Shown here: positions 32,446-40,433 of the stretch, one piece after another | Position numbering within the stretch: the stretch's first letter is position 1 | How the letters are laid out: each line of letters opens with the position of its first letter | NCBI RefSeq assembly: GCF_012726195.1 | Contig: NZ_JAASAF010000004.1 | Coordinates: 436,027-500,026, forward strand | DNA length: 64,000 nucleotides | Direction of reading: 5' to 3' | Source: Rhodococcus sp. HNM0563 | GTDB taxonomy: Bacteria; Actinomycetota; Actinomycetes; Mycobacteriales; Mycobacteriaceae | Translations under genes and position numbers: made by a program | The notes under the pieces: model-generated | The model's input: the letters and a program-made list of their open reading frames with translations, nothing else | Databases searched by the model: none | Told to the model about the DNA's origin: nothing

Positions 32446-33459
32446 ATGCCGAATACTTTGACCGAGAACTTCGTCGAGCAGTTCAAGCGATGCAGGGTGA
32501 CCGCTGACGAGACGGTCGGCATCATCGCCGAACTCGGTCACAAGGACGAGTACGTGGCCGCGGCGGTGGCCGCAGCTCGCCAGCTCGGCGCAGGCGCACT
32601 GGTGCTGCACGCGTCCAGCCTGTCGAGCCCGATGCTGCCGCCGTATGAGGCGGACGGACGTGAGGTGGCTCCGTTGCTCGCCGCGGCGGGAGAGTGCGAC
32701 TTCGTCGTGGATGTGACCGTCGGCGGACTCATCCACTCGGACGTGCGGACCCGCATCACGGGCAACGGCAAGCGGATGCTGTTCGTGGCCGAGCCCAACG
32801 ACGTCCTCGAGCGGCTCATGGGTGACGGCGATCTGCGCCAGACTGTCGAGGCCGGAGGCAGCAGGTTGCGGGCCGGCAGCACCCTGCACGTCACCAGTGC
32901 GGCGGGAACGGACCTCACGGCCGACATCTCCGGTGACGGCCTGCCGATCACGCACCAGTGGGGCTACGTCGACGAACCCGGCCGCTGGGATCACTGGCCG
33001 TCCGGATTCGTTGCCTGCTTCCCGAACGACCGGACCGCCGAAGGCAAGATCGTCCTGCAGCCCGGCGACGCGCTGATCCCGTGGCAGCGGTACGTCCAGG
33101 ATGTGGTGACGATCGAGGTGGAGAAGGGTTTCATCACCAGGGTCTCCGGATCCGGCACGGACGCCCACGTTCTCAACGACTACTTCGAGGCCTGGCACGA
33201 CAGCGAGGTGTGGGCGCTGAGCCACATGGGGTGGGGTCTGCTTCCCCGTGCCCGGTGGTCGGCCTTCGACGTGTACGACCCCCGAAGCCTGTATGGTCAG
33301 GAACTCCGTTCCACTGCAGGAAATTTCATGTGGTCTACCGGATCGAACCGCTTCGCGAACCGGGAGACCCCCGCGCACCTCGACGTCCCGATGCGGGGAT
33401 GCACCGTGGAGATCGACGGCGTCGCGGTGGTCCGCGACGGCGCACTCGTGGAGGAGTGA
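32446..33459 (+). CDS. NicX-like 2,5-dihydroxypyridine 5,6-dioxygenase
   Basis: A 337-residue protein of the M29-aminopeptidase-like fold but with the specific blocks of NicX: DEPGRWDHWPSGF, FPNDRTAEGKIVL, TIEVEKGFIT, ALSHMGWGLLPRA and NFMWSTGSN. I recall the same blocks in Pseudomonas putida NicX, the iron-dependent extradiol enzyme that opens 2,5-dihydroxypyridine to N-formylmaleamate in nicotinate degradation. Length agrees (NicX ~350). This is the best clue that the island handles a pyridine ring. The next enzyme in that route, NicD (an alpha/beta-hydrolase deformylase), is not in the window; the nitrilase-fold enzyme at 34596 may substitute (inference). Confidence 0.83.
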   Translation: MPNTLTENFVEQFKRCRVTADETVGIIAELGHKDEYVAAAVAAARQLGAGALVLHASSLSSPMLPPYEADGREVAPLLAAAGECDFVVDVTVGGLIHSDVRTRITGNGKRMLFVAEPNDVLERLMGDGDLRQTVEAGGSRLRAGSTLHVTSAAGTDLTADISGDGLPITHQWGYVDEPGRWDHWPSGFVACFPNDRTAEGKIVLQPGDALIPWQRYVQDVVTIEVEKGFITRVSGSGTDAHVLNDYFEAWHDSEVWALSHMGWGLLPRARWSAFDVYDPRSLYGQELRSTAGNFMWSTGSNRFANRETPAHLDVPMRGCTVEIDGVAVVRDGALVEE

Positions 33460-33462
33460 GCA

Positions 33463-34599
33463 ATGGACAAGAACGCAATCGAACAGGCGATCCTCGCCAT
33501 GGCAAAGGACGCCGAGCTGCTCGCCGCCGTCAAGGCGGAACCAGCCCGGGCACCGGAACTGCTCGGCGTCGACCAGGAGTGGGCCGAGACCATCATCAGC
33601 GGCAACCGTGATCGGCTGCGCGCGGTGGGCCTGAACGACGGACTCACCATTTTGGTGAGCCGATGGTTCAAGGACGATCTGGGTGACTCGTCGAGCGCCG
33701 GCGGATTCGTTGTCGACGAGAGTATTCCCGTTCCTGCCCCGGATCTTCCGCGGAACCTGGTGTTCGCCGGAGGCTGCTCGCATGTGCCGGATCTGCTGGC
33801 GCGTCCCGAGATCGACCCGGAGGATGCTGTCGAGCGTCTGCTCGCCGGTTACGAGAAGTTGAAGCGCGACCTGGCAGCCGCCGATCCCGACGTCATCCTC
33901 GTATCCGCCGACTGCCACTTCCAGAGCTTCCGAACCGGGCACTTCGTCCTCGGAACGGGTGTACAGCACGGGGGGTCGATGGAGTTCTTCAAGCGACCCG
34001 ACCTCGACCTGAATCTGACGGGCCACCCCGAGTTCGCGCGGACCCTCGCTGACGCGGTGCGCTTTGCCGGGCAGGAGGTCGAAGAAGCCGATGTCGTCGA
34101 ACTCGACCACGGCCTGATCGTGCCGCTGCGCCTGCTGCTGCCGCGCCCCGACCTGCCGGTGATTCCGGTGATCACCCAGCCTGCTCGCACCTTCTCCCCG
34201 TTCAACGCGCGGCGCTTCGGCGAGGCGATGCGCGCGGCGGTGGAAGAGTCGGGACTGAAGGTCGCGTTCCTCGCCACCGGCGGTCTCTCGCATTGGCTCG
34301 ACCCCGGACACTTCGGCGGTGTCGATGTCGAATTCGACACGTACATTCTGAAACTGCTCGAGACGGGCCGCGGACTCGACCTGTGTTCCCTCGAGCCGTT
34401 CCCGCTCCTCGAACACGGCCAGTACGAAATCATGAACTGGATGATCATGCTCGGGCTGCTCGGGCCCGGTGTGCACGGCGACGTATACACGTACGAGCCC
34501 ATGGAAGCATCCGGTGGTGGGTGGACCGTCGTCAACATGGACCTGGCTCGGGCCGCAGCAGGCGGGAGCGAGTCGCTCGCGGAAGCCCGTTCGTCATGA
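33463..34599 (+). CDS. Fused LigA-LigB type class III extradiol dioxygenase
   Basis: A 378-residue fusion. Residues ~1-70 resemble the small LigA/protocatechuate 4,5-dioxygenase alpha domain (AELLAAVKAEPARAPELLGV). Residues ~95-360 are the LigB catalytic domain: FAGGCSHVPDLL, VLVSADCHFQSF, DHGLIVPLRLLLPRPDLPVIPVI, FLATGGLSHWLD. Likely Fe(II) ligands are the histidine of GGCSHVP, the histidine of DHG and an acidic residue. Such enzymes cleave catecholic or dihydroxypyridine rings next to the diol (compare the 3-hydroxy-4-pyridone dioxygenase of mimosine breakdown). Having this beside a NicX-like enzyme means two different ring-opening activities in one operon. It overlaps the nitrilase gene by ATGA. 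Confidence 0.85.
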   Translation: MDKNAIEQAILAMAKDAELLAAVKAEPARAPELLGVDQEWAETIISGNRDRLRAVGLNDGLTILVSRWFKDDLGDSSSAGGFVVDESIPVPAPDLPRNLVFAGGCSHVPDLLARPEIDPEDAVERLLAGYEKLKRDLAAADPDVILVSADCHFQSFRTGHFVLGTGVQHGGSMEFFKRPDLDLNLTGHPEFARTLADAVRFAGQEVEEADVVELDHGLIVPLRLLLPRPDLPVIPVITQPARTFSPFNARRFGEAMRAAVEESGLKVAFLATGGLSHWLDPGHFGGVDVEFDTYILKLLETGRGLDLCSLEPFPLLEHGQYEIMNWMIMLGLLGPGVHGDVYTYEPMEASGGGWTVVNMDLARAAAGGSESLAEARSS

Positions 34600-35477
34600 G
34601 CAGCGTAGTGCGGGTCGGGCTCACGCAGTGGCACGCCACCACCGAGATGGACGCCAACCTGCGGACCGCGGTACGCCTGATCGGCGAGGCCGCCGACCAA
34701 GGTGCCACCCTTGTCGTGCTGCCTGAGAACGGGCTGATGCTCGGCTCCAATGTCGAGATGCGGGAAGCGGCTCTGAGCGAGGACGCGACCCCGGTGCTGG
34801 AACTGTGCCGCGTCGCCGCAGAGCGACGTGTGGTCGTCGTCCTCGGCGGCATGAAGAACCGCACCGACGACGGAATCTTCAACTCGGCGCTCGTCATCGA
34901 CCGGGACGGCACGATCGCCGGCCGATACGACAAACTGCACCTGTTCGACGCCACCATCGGAGGCCGCTCCTTCGAGGCGTCCTCGGTGGAACGGCCGGGG
35001 GCGTGCCCGGTGCTCCTCGACGTCGACGGCGTGCGTTTCGGGCTCACCATCTGCTACGACGTCCGATTCCCCGAGCTGTCACGGGAACTCGCAGCTGCGG
35101 GCGCACAGGTTCTGCTCGTGCCCGCGGCGTTCGTGCAATCGACCGGTGAGGCGCATTGGCATACCCTGCTGCGCGCCCGCGCCATCGAGAATCTCGCGTA
35201 CGTGGTGGCGCCGGCGACCGTCCACTCGCCCACACCTGATTACGTCGATGCGTTCCCGACCTATGGGCACGCGCTGGCCGTCTCTCCGTGGGGAGAAGTA
35301 CTCGCCGACCTCGACGAGTCACCCGCGGCGGTGCAGGTGGTCGAACTCGACCTCGGGCAGGTCGACAAGGCCCGCGCGACACTCCCGGTGCTCGCCGGCC
35401 GCCGTGCAGCGGACGTCTACCGAACCCCGCCGCGCATCGTGTCGACGGGCGTACATGCGAAGGAGCCGGTGGTATGA
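34596..35477 (+). CDS. Nitrilase-superfamily carbon-nitrogen hydrolase (amidase)
   Basis: A 293-residue C-N hydrolase with catalytic triad E44 (LPENG), K113 (YDKLHLFD) and C153 (ICYDVRFPE). The LF-D and CYDVRFPE blocks place it near the Nit/omega-amidase branch, which includes the 2-ketoglutaramate amidase of pyridine and nicotine pathways. It probably hydrolyses an aliphatic amide or formamide made after ring opening, releasing ammonia or formate (inference). Start and stop overlap both neighbours by ATGA, so it is firmly within the operon. Confidence 0.88.
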   Translation: MSSVVRVGLTQWHATTEMDANLRTAVRLIGEAADQGATLVVLPENGLMLGSNVEMREAALSEDATPVLELCRVAAERRVVVVLGGMKNRTDDGIFNSALVIDRDGTIAGRYDKLHLFDATIGGRSFEASSVERPGACPVLLDVDGVRFGLTICYDVRFPELSRELAAAGAQVLLVPAAFVQSTGEAHWHTLLRARAIENLAYVVAPATVHSPTPDYVDAFPTYGHALAVSPWGEVLADLDESPAAVQVVELDLGQVDKARATLPVLAGRRAADVYRTPPRIVSTGVHAKEPVV

Positions 35478-35725
35478 GCGACAAGGCATCGCAGGGATTG
35501 CCCGCCGGTGTGGTCCGGGCCGACGAATGGACCGGGCTGGGCAACGAGTTCGCCGGCGTCCAGTTCCGGAAGGTGTGGACTCGCAACGGTGAACGGCTCG
35601 AGCTGTACGTACCGCGGACCGGTTCGCGGATCCTGCTCGACCCGATGGCGCTGGAAGTGCTCGCCGATCAGGAGCCGGCGTTCTTCACCGGCCTGATCGC
35701 CACCCGACTCGGATCGCACGACTGA
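35474..35725 (+). CDS. Small Rieske-cluster-associated protein of unknown function
   Basis: An 83-residue soluble protein: WTGLGNEFAGVQFRKVWTRN, GERLELYVPRTGSRILLDP, then MALEVLADQEPAFFTGLIA. From memory, short proteins with the pattern EFA-V-VRKV-TRNGERLE-...-LDP-ALE-L occur next to Rieske oxygenases in actinobacterial catabolic clusters and are sometimes (misleadingly) called 'dihydrodiol dehydrogenase'. No catalytic motif is visible. ATGA overlap with the amidase gene. A role as assembly or stability partner of the oxygenase is only a guess. Confidence 0.65.
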   Translation: MSDKASQGLPAGVVRADEWTGLGNEFAGVQFRKVWTRNGERLELYVPRTGSRILLDPMALEVLADQEPAFFTGLIATRLGSHD

Positions 35726-35727
35726 CC

Positions 35728-36573
35728 GTGAGCAGCAGGGGGGCGCGCCGGGGAACCACCGTGGACGACACGTACATCGCGATTCGGGAGCGAATCATCG
35801 ACGGCCACTATCGACCTGGCGTGACGCTGTCACAGGTGCAGCTGGCTTCCGAACTCGATGTCTCGCGAACACCACTGCGGGAAGCTTTTCGTCGGCTCGA
35901 GGCGGAGCGGCTCGTCGTCACCGAGGCGAACCGCGGTGTCATCGTGGCGCCACTGGCGCTGTCGGACGTGGAGGACTCCTATGCGGTCCGTCTGCTCGTG
36001 GAGCCGGCGCTGATCTCGGCGACCCTCGACCGGGTCGTGGACGCGGACATCGACGCGATGGAATCCGCGCTGGCGGGCATGCGCAGGACTGGTGTCTCAC
36101 CGCGGGAGTTCCAGCTTGCGCACTGGGAGTACCATCGGGTGATCCTCGGTCGGTGCCCCACCGGGATGCGTGAACTGATCGAGTCGCACCTGACTCGGAT
36201 CGACCGCCACCAGCGGCTCTACTTCACTCACCCGGAGGCGCTGGAGGACGTCACGGTCACCGACGGGATGTTCCTGGAGGCGGTCCGCGACCGCGACGGC
36301 GACCAGGCTCGGCTGCTGCTCGAATTCCACCTGCTCGACGCGGCGCTGGGAATGATCCTCGCCGACGACCCCGACCACGAGTTCGGCTCGCTTCCAGTCG
36401 TGCTGGGCGGCATGTCCATCCGACTGCACGACCTGGAATCGCTGCGTACGGGCGGCCGTGCCCACGTCAGCTGGGACCTTGGCGGCTGCCACCGGGTGCC
36501 GGTCCTCGGGACGAGCAATCTGAACTCCGGTGCGGCTCACCCGCACGGGCATCACACGATGTTGTCGGCGTAG
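35728..36573 (+). CDS. GntR-family (FCD/FadR subfamily) regulator with C-terminal extension
   Basis: A 281-residue regulator: winged helix at residues ~12-80 (IRERIIDGHYRPGVTLSQVQ, LDVSRTPLREAFRRLEAERL), FCD ligand-binding domain ~90-225 with the expected His/Asp metal-binding helices (LAHWEYHRVILG, EFHLLDAALG), and an additional ~55-residue tail (WDLGGCHRVPVLGTSNL). The same layout and tail motif occur in the second GntR at 39398, so the two are sister regulators. GTG start three bases after the preceding stop, inside the operon; likely controls the island through the AACTGTAT-type sites. Confidence 0.9.
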   Translation: MSSRGARRGTTVDDTYIAIRERIIDGHYRPGVTLSQVQLASELDVSRTPLREAFRRLEAERLVVTEANRGVIVAPLALSDVEDSYAVRLLVEPALISATLDRVVDADIDAMESALAGMRRTGVSPREFQLAHWEYHRVILGRCPTGMRELIESHLTRIDRHQRLYFTHPEALEDVTVTDGMFLEAVRDRDGDQARLLLEFHLLDAALGMILADDPDHEFGSLPVVLGGMSIRLHDLESLRTGGRAHVSWDLGGCHRVPVLGTSNLNSGAAHPHGHHTMLSA

Positions 36574-36601
36574 CCGGCACGACAAGTAGGAAGAGACACA
36601 C

Positions 36602-37351
36602 ATGAGTGCCAACTATCGCGTGGGCATGATCGTTCCCAGCTCGAACACCACCATGGAGACCGAGATCCCGGCGATGCTCCGTGCCCGTGAGGAGATCCGG
36701 CCGGAGGGATTCACCTTCCACTCGTCACGGATGCGTATGCAGCACGTGACCCCGGAGCAGCTCGCCGCTATGGACGCGGACTCGTTGCGGTGCGCCGCCG
36801 AACTCGCCGATGCCCGGGTCGATGTCATGGCCTACGCGTGCCTGGTCGCAATCATGTCCCAGGGCCGCGGCTACCACTGCGAATCGGAACCCAAGTTGGC
36901 GCGAATCGCCAAGGAGGAGAGCGGCGTCGACATCCCCGTGTTGTCGTCGGCGGGAGCCTTGACCGAGGCCCTGGCGCATCTCGACGTGAAGAACATCGCC
37001 GTCGTCACCCCCTACATGAAGCCGCTCACCGCGACAGTGTGCGACTACATCGAGCACCAGGGGTTCAACGTCGTGGACTCGCTGAGCCTCGAGGTGCCCG
37101 ACAACCTCGCGGTAGGCCGCCTCGACCCGGAGAACCTGCTCGAACATGCCCGCCGTGTCGACACGTCGGGCGCTGATGCCCTCGTGATCAGCGCCTGCGT
37201 CCAGATGCCCTCGTTGCCGATCCTGGACCGCTTGCAGCAGCAGTTCGACATCCCCGTGCTGTCCGCCGCCGCCGCGACGACGTGGCGGCTGCTGGGACGA
37301 CTCGGCCTCGAGCAGGTCGTTCCCCGCGCAGGCGCCCTGTTGGCGCCCTGA
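36602..37351 (+). CDS. Maleate cis-trans isomerase
   Basis: A 249-residue Asp/Glu racemase-fold isomerase. NYRVGMIVPSSNTTMETEIP, FHSSRMRMQHVT, AYACLVAIM with the nucleophilic cysteine, VVTPYMKPLT and ISACVQMPSLP with the second cysteine are the classic blocks of maleate isomerase (NicE/MaiA). It converts maleate to fumarate through covalent succinyl-cysteine catalysis. In nicotinate-type pathways it is the last step, so the island probably feeds fumarate to the TCA cycle. AGGAAGAG precedes the ATG; 28 bases after the GntR gene. Confidence 0.93.
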   Translation: MSANYRVGMIVPSSNTTMETEIPAMLRAREEIRPEGFTFHSSRMRMQHVTPEQLAAMDADSLRCAAELADARVDVMAYACLVAIMSQGRGYHCESEPKLARIAKEESGVDIPVLSSAGALTEALAHLDVKNIAVVTPYMKPLTATVCDYIEHQGFNVVDSLSLEVPDNLAVGRLDPENLLEHARRVDTSGADALVISACVQMPSLPILDRLQQQFDIPVLSAAAATTWRLLGRLGLEQVVPRAGALLAP

Positions 37352-37423
37352 CATCCCTCGGCACGCGCACATTCTGGTGAGGCTGCACATATCGAAGCCG
37401 ATCCCCGTCCCACGGAGGCCCCA

Positions 37424-39358
37424 GTGAACCACCAAGCGCTGTTCACCCCCGGACAGATCGGACCCGTCGAGGTCCGGAACCGTATCGTGAAGTCGCCGCA
37501 GAGCACCGCGACGTCCAACCCCGACGGCACCGTCAGTCAGCGGACCGTGAACCACTACCGGCGCCTGGGTGAGGGCGGTGTCGGGCTCGTCATGGTCGAG
37601 TACAGCTACGTCGACGACGACGCCAGCAAGGCCATCCACAATCAGGTCGGCGTCAGCCGCCGCGAGCACGTCCCCGGACTGGGCTGGCTCGCGGACGAGG
37701 TGCACTCGACTGGCGCGAAGATCGGGCTGCAGATCGCTCACGGCGGCAGGCAGAAGTTCCTCGGCACCGCCCCCATCAAGTCGGCATCGGATTCGTCGTG
37801 GTACGACGTGGAAGCGCAGTACGGTGTCGTTCCCACGCCGATGACTCTCGACGAGATCGACGGCGTCGTACAGGCGTTCGGTGAAGCCGCGGCACGTGTG
37901 CACGCCGCCCGCTTCGACCTCGTCGAAGTGCACGCCGGCCACGGCTATCTGATCACCAACTTCCTGTCTCCGCACACCAATTCCCGCACCGACGAGTACG
38001 GGGGAAGTTTCGAGAACCGTTCTCGGCTGCTGCTGCGGATCGTTGATTCGATCCGGGTGTCCGTGCCGCGCGAGTTTCCGCTCAGCATCCGGGTCTCGGT
38101 TACCGACTACGAGCAGGACGGCATCCCGATCGAGGAGACCGTGCAACTCTGCCGGCTACTCGAGGAACACGGCGTCGACGTCATCCACGCCTCCGGCGGA
38201 CACCACGCCACGATGGAGTGGGAGGTCAGCCCCTGGTACCAGGTGCGCACACCTCACCGCTGGGGTTGGGAGAAGATCAAGGACGCGGTGACCATCCCGG
38301 TCGTCGCCTCGGGATCACTGGTCACCCCCGACATCGCCGCGGAGATCGTCGAATCCGGCTCTGCCGACTTCGTCTCCCTCGGCCGGGCGATGCTCGCTGA
38401 CCCCGACTGGGCCCGCAAGACCCGGGAAGGTCGGGTATTGGAGATCACCCCGTGCATCCGCTGCAACGACGGCTGCCTGCATCGCGGGCTGAACAAAGGC
38501 CGCAGCGCCGGATGCAGCGTCAACCCCCACATGGCGGAGGAGGGTCGGTTCCCCGTCGAGGCCTCCGCGATCCGCAAGAACGTCGCCGTGGTGGGCGGGG
38601 GCCCTGCGGGTCTGCGCAGCGCCGCGGTGCTTGCGGACCGCGGCCACGACGTGACAGTCTACGAACCGAACCATCTCGGTGGACTGCTCACGCACGCCAC
38701 GGGATCGACTGTGAAACAGGACCTCTCGGGCCTGGTCGACCACCTCGTCCACGAGGTGCGCCGACGGGAGGTCACCGTCGTTCCGGCCGCCGCCGACGTC
38801 GAGGTGCTGACCTCCGCCGGCCACGACACGGTAGTTGTCGCGACCGGTGCGCCACACCGCCGCCCCGGCTTCCCTGTCGACGAGGCTGCCCCGGTGATCC
38901 TGGCGAGTTCCGTCCGCGCCGGCACTCCGATCTCCGGCAACGTGGTGGTCGTGGGCGGCGGACTGCAGGGCTGTGAGGCGGCCCTGCGGCTCGCCGAGAT
39001 GCCCGGCGCCAAGGTGACACTCGTCGAACAGGGCAGTGGGCTGCTGCAAGGCGACGAGGTGTTCACCGACGTCGAGCGACTGCCCCGTCACGTCGACGCC
39101 GCCGCGGTGGACGTGCGACTGGACACCCGGGTGGTCGGCGTCGACACGACCGGGGTGCACGTGCAGATCGGCGACGAGAGTGCGGTGATCGCCGCGGACA
39201 CGGTGGTGCTCGCACTCGGCCGTGTCCCGGCGGACGGCGGCCTCGAATCCGAGCTCCGGGCGGCGGGTCTGGACGTCCGGGTCGTCGGTTCGGCAGTGGC
39301 GCCCGGACGAGTGTTCGACGCGATCCACTCCGCGTTCTTCGCGGCGCGGCTCGTCTGA
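37424..39358 (+). CDS. OYE-type FMN/4Fe-4S/FAD oxidoreductase (2,4-dienoyl-CoA reductase family)
   Basis: A 644-residue multidomain flavoprotein: N-terminal ~370-residue TIM barrel binding FMN (Old Yellow Enzyme family, with VEVHAGHGYLITNFLSPHTN and RTDEYGGSFENR), an iron-sulfur motif CIRCNDGC...AGC, then an FAD domain (VAVVGGGPAGLRSAAVLA) and a second dinucleotide fold (NVVVVGGGLQGCEAALRLA). This is the layout of FadH, trimethylamine dehydrogenase and related enoate reductases. In the island it could reduce an unsaturated ring or ring-opened intermediate. GTG start with GGAGG 7 bases upstream. It ends at a strong bidirectional terminator. Confidence 0.88.
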   Translation: MNHQALFTPGQIGPVEVRNRIVKSPQSTATSNPDGTVSQRTVNHYRRLGEGGVGLVMVEYSYVDDDASKAIHNQVGVSRREHVPGLGWLADEVHSTGAKIGLQIAHGGRQKFLGTAPIKSASDSSWYDVEAQYGVVPTPMTLDEIDGVVQAFGEAAARVHAARFDLVEVHAGHGYLITNFLSPHTNSRTDEYGGSFENRSRLLLRIVDSIRVSVPREFPLSIRVSVTDYEQDGIPIEETVQLCRLLEEHGVDVIHASGGHHATMEWEVSPWYQVRTPHRWGWEKIKDAVTIPVVASGSLVTPDIAAEIVESGSADFVSLGRAMLADPDWARKTREGRVLEITPCIRCNDGCLHRGLNKGRSAGCSVNPHMAEEGRFPVEASAIRKNVAVVGGGPAGLRSAAVLADRGHDVTVYEPNHLGGLLTHATGSTVKQDLSGLVDHLVHEVRRREVTVVPAAADVEVLTSAGHDTVVVATGAPHRRPGFPVDEAAPVILASSVRAGTPISGNVVVVGGGLQGCEAALRLAEMPGAKVTLVEQGSGLLQGDEVFTDVERLPRHVDAAAVDVRLDTRVVGVDTTGVHVQIGDESAVIAADTVVLALGRVPADGGLESELRAAGLDVRVVGSAVAPGRVFDAIHSAFFAARLV

Positions 39359-39363
39359 CGGTG

Positions 39364-39396
39364 CCCGCGCCGGCCGGAAGCCCCGGCCGGCGCGGG
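39364..39396. terminator. Bidirectional terminator between OYE gene and second gntR gene
   Basis: CCCGCGCCGGCCGG (39364-39377), loop AAGCC, CCGGCCGGCGCGGG (39383-39396): a perfect 14-bp GC stem separating the convergent genes. Confidence 0.85.
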
Positions 39397-39397
39397 G

Positions 39398-40216
39398 TCA
39401 GGGGGCCGGTCGCAGAATGAGATTGGAGGTCGCCACCTCCGGAAGGATCGGGTCGTGATCGAGCCAGTAGATCGGGGCCGGACGGTTGATCCGCCCGGCG
39501 TCGTCGTGCTCGATGACGATCTCGCGTCCGCGCAGTGCCACGAGCAGAGAGTCGAACTCGTGGTCGGGATCCGCGTCGAGGACCAGTCCGAGCGCGGCGT
39601 CGATCAGGTGGAACTCCATGATTCGGCGGGCGGACGGTGCATTGCGGGCCTCGATCGCCGCGAGGAAGTGGCGGTCGGAATGGATGAAATCCTCGGGCGT
39701 CCGCTGGTGGGAGAGGTACACGCTCTGGTGCCGGTAGATCATCGTGTGCAGCGAGCGGGTCAGATCGGCGAACGTCTGGGGGTAGCGGGTCAGCGCGACA
39801 TCGTGGAACCGCTGGTGAGCCTGCTGAAACCTTCGATTGTGGGCGCGGTGGGCTTGCATGTCGTCGAGTGCGACGCGCATCTCGGCGACGTCGTCGTCGG
39901 TGAGGTCGTCGATGACGGCTGCGAGTGTCGGGGGTTCGACGAGGATCCGGAGCGCGTAGTTCTGCTCGGTTTCCGAGTTGACGATCGGTGCGACGTGCAT
40001 TCCGCGGTTGGCGGTTGCGACGAGGAGTCCGTCCGCTTCGAGGCGTTGCAACGCTTCGCGTAGGGGAGTGCGGCTGACGTTGAATTCGGCTGCCAGCTGT
40101 TCCTGTGACATCCGTTGTCCCGGTGGATAGGTGCCGGTGATGATGCGATCACGCAGGACGGTGCACAGCTCGTCGACTGTGGTGCCGGAGCGTGTGCGGG
40201 CAGTCACCGAAGTCAT
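39398..40216 (-). CDS. GntR-family (FCD subfamily) regulator, sister of the one at 35728
   Basis: A 272-residue regulator: winged helix (LRDRIITGTYPPGQRMSQEQ, FNVSRTPLREALQRLEADGL), FCD domain (FQQAHQRFHDVAL, EFHLIDAALGLVLDADPDHEF) and a C-terminal tail IYWLDHDPILPEVATSNLIL. Sister to the GntR at 35728 along its whole length, including the DPDHEF junction and the tail. It is transcribed divergently from the NCS1 transporter gene across a 217-base region holding two motif copies, so autoregulation and transporter control are likely. Confidence 0.9.
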   Translation of the reverse strand: MTSVTARTRSGTTVDELCTVLRDRIITGTYPPGQRMSQEQLAAEFNVSRTPLREALQRLEADGLLVATANRGMHVAPIVNSETEQNYALRILVEPPTLAAVIDDLTDDDVAEMRVALDDMQAHRAHNRRFQQAHQRFHDVALTRYPQTFADLTRSLHTMIYRHQSVYLSHQRTPEDFIHSDRHFLAAIEARNAPSARRIMEFHLIDAALGLVLDADPDHEFDSLLVALRGREIVIEHDDAGRINRPAPIYWLDHDPILPEVATSNLILRPAP

Positions 40217-40248
40217 CGTCTGCTCCTAGCTGTCGAGGGCGGTTCCGC

Positions 40249-40264
40249 TTTTGCATACAGTTTC
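40249..40264. promoter_or_regulatory. GntR operator candidate, gntR-proximal copy
   Basis: TTTTGCATACAGTTTC; its reverse complement contains AAACTGTATGCAAAA. It lies 33 bases upstream of the gntR start at 40216 and matches the half-site in front of the dioxygenase operon (AACTGCATCCAAAA). The palindromic core TGCATACA is typical of FadR/VanR-type GntR sites. Confidence 0.6.
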
Positions 40265-40395
40265 GCACCTCCTGTGGTCGGAATGCGTCCCGTGTCCGCC
40301 GCACGGCGCGCCACGCGGCGCTCCGAAGATCTGTAACTGGACCGTTACGTGGGGGTCTTCCAATTAACGTGACGCTCCTTACACTGACTCTCTAC

Positions 40396-40409
40396 AACTG
40401 TATTCAAAT
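40396..40409. promoter_or_regulatory. GntR operator candidate, transporter-proximal copy
   Basis: AACTGTATTCAAAT, 25 bases upstream of the NCS1 transporter ATG. Together with 40249-40264 and 27360-27385 it gives the consensus AACTG[TC]AT-N-CAAA. Found by eye; the true extent of the site is unknown. Confidence 0.55.
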
Positions 40410-40433
40410 CTGCACACACTTCTGGAGGTGGAC

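Noticed and set aside
31738-34476. A 912-codon open frame on the minus strand opposite the SDR, NicX and LigAB genes.
   Set aside because: It is the antisense shadow of three well-supported plus-strand genes with overlapping start/stop signals; its product is Arg/His/Gly-rich with no recognisable domain.
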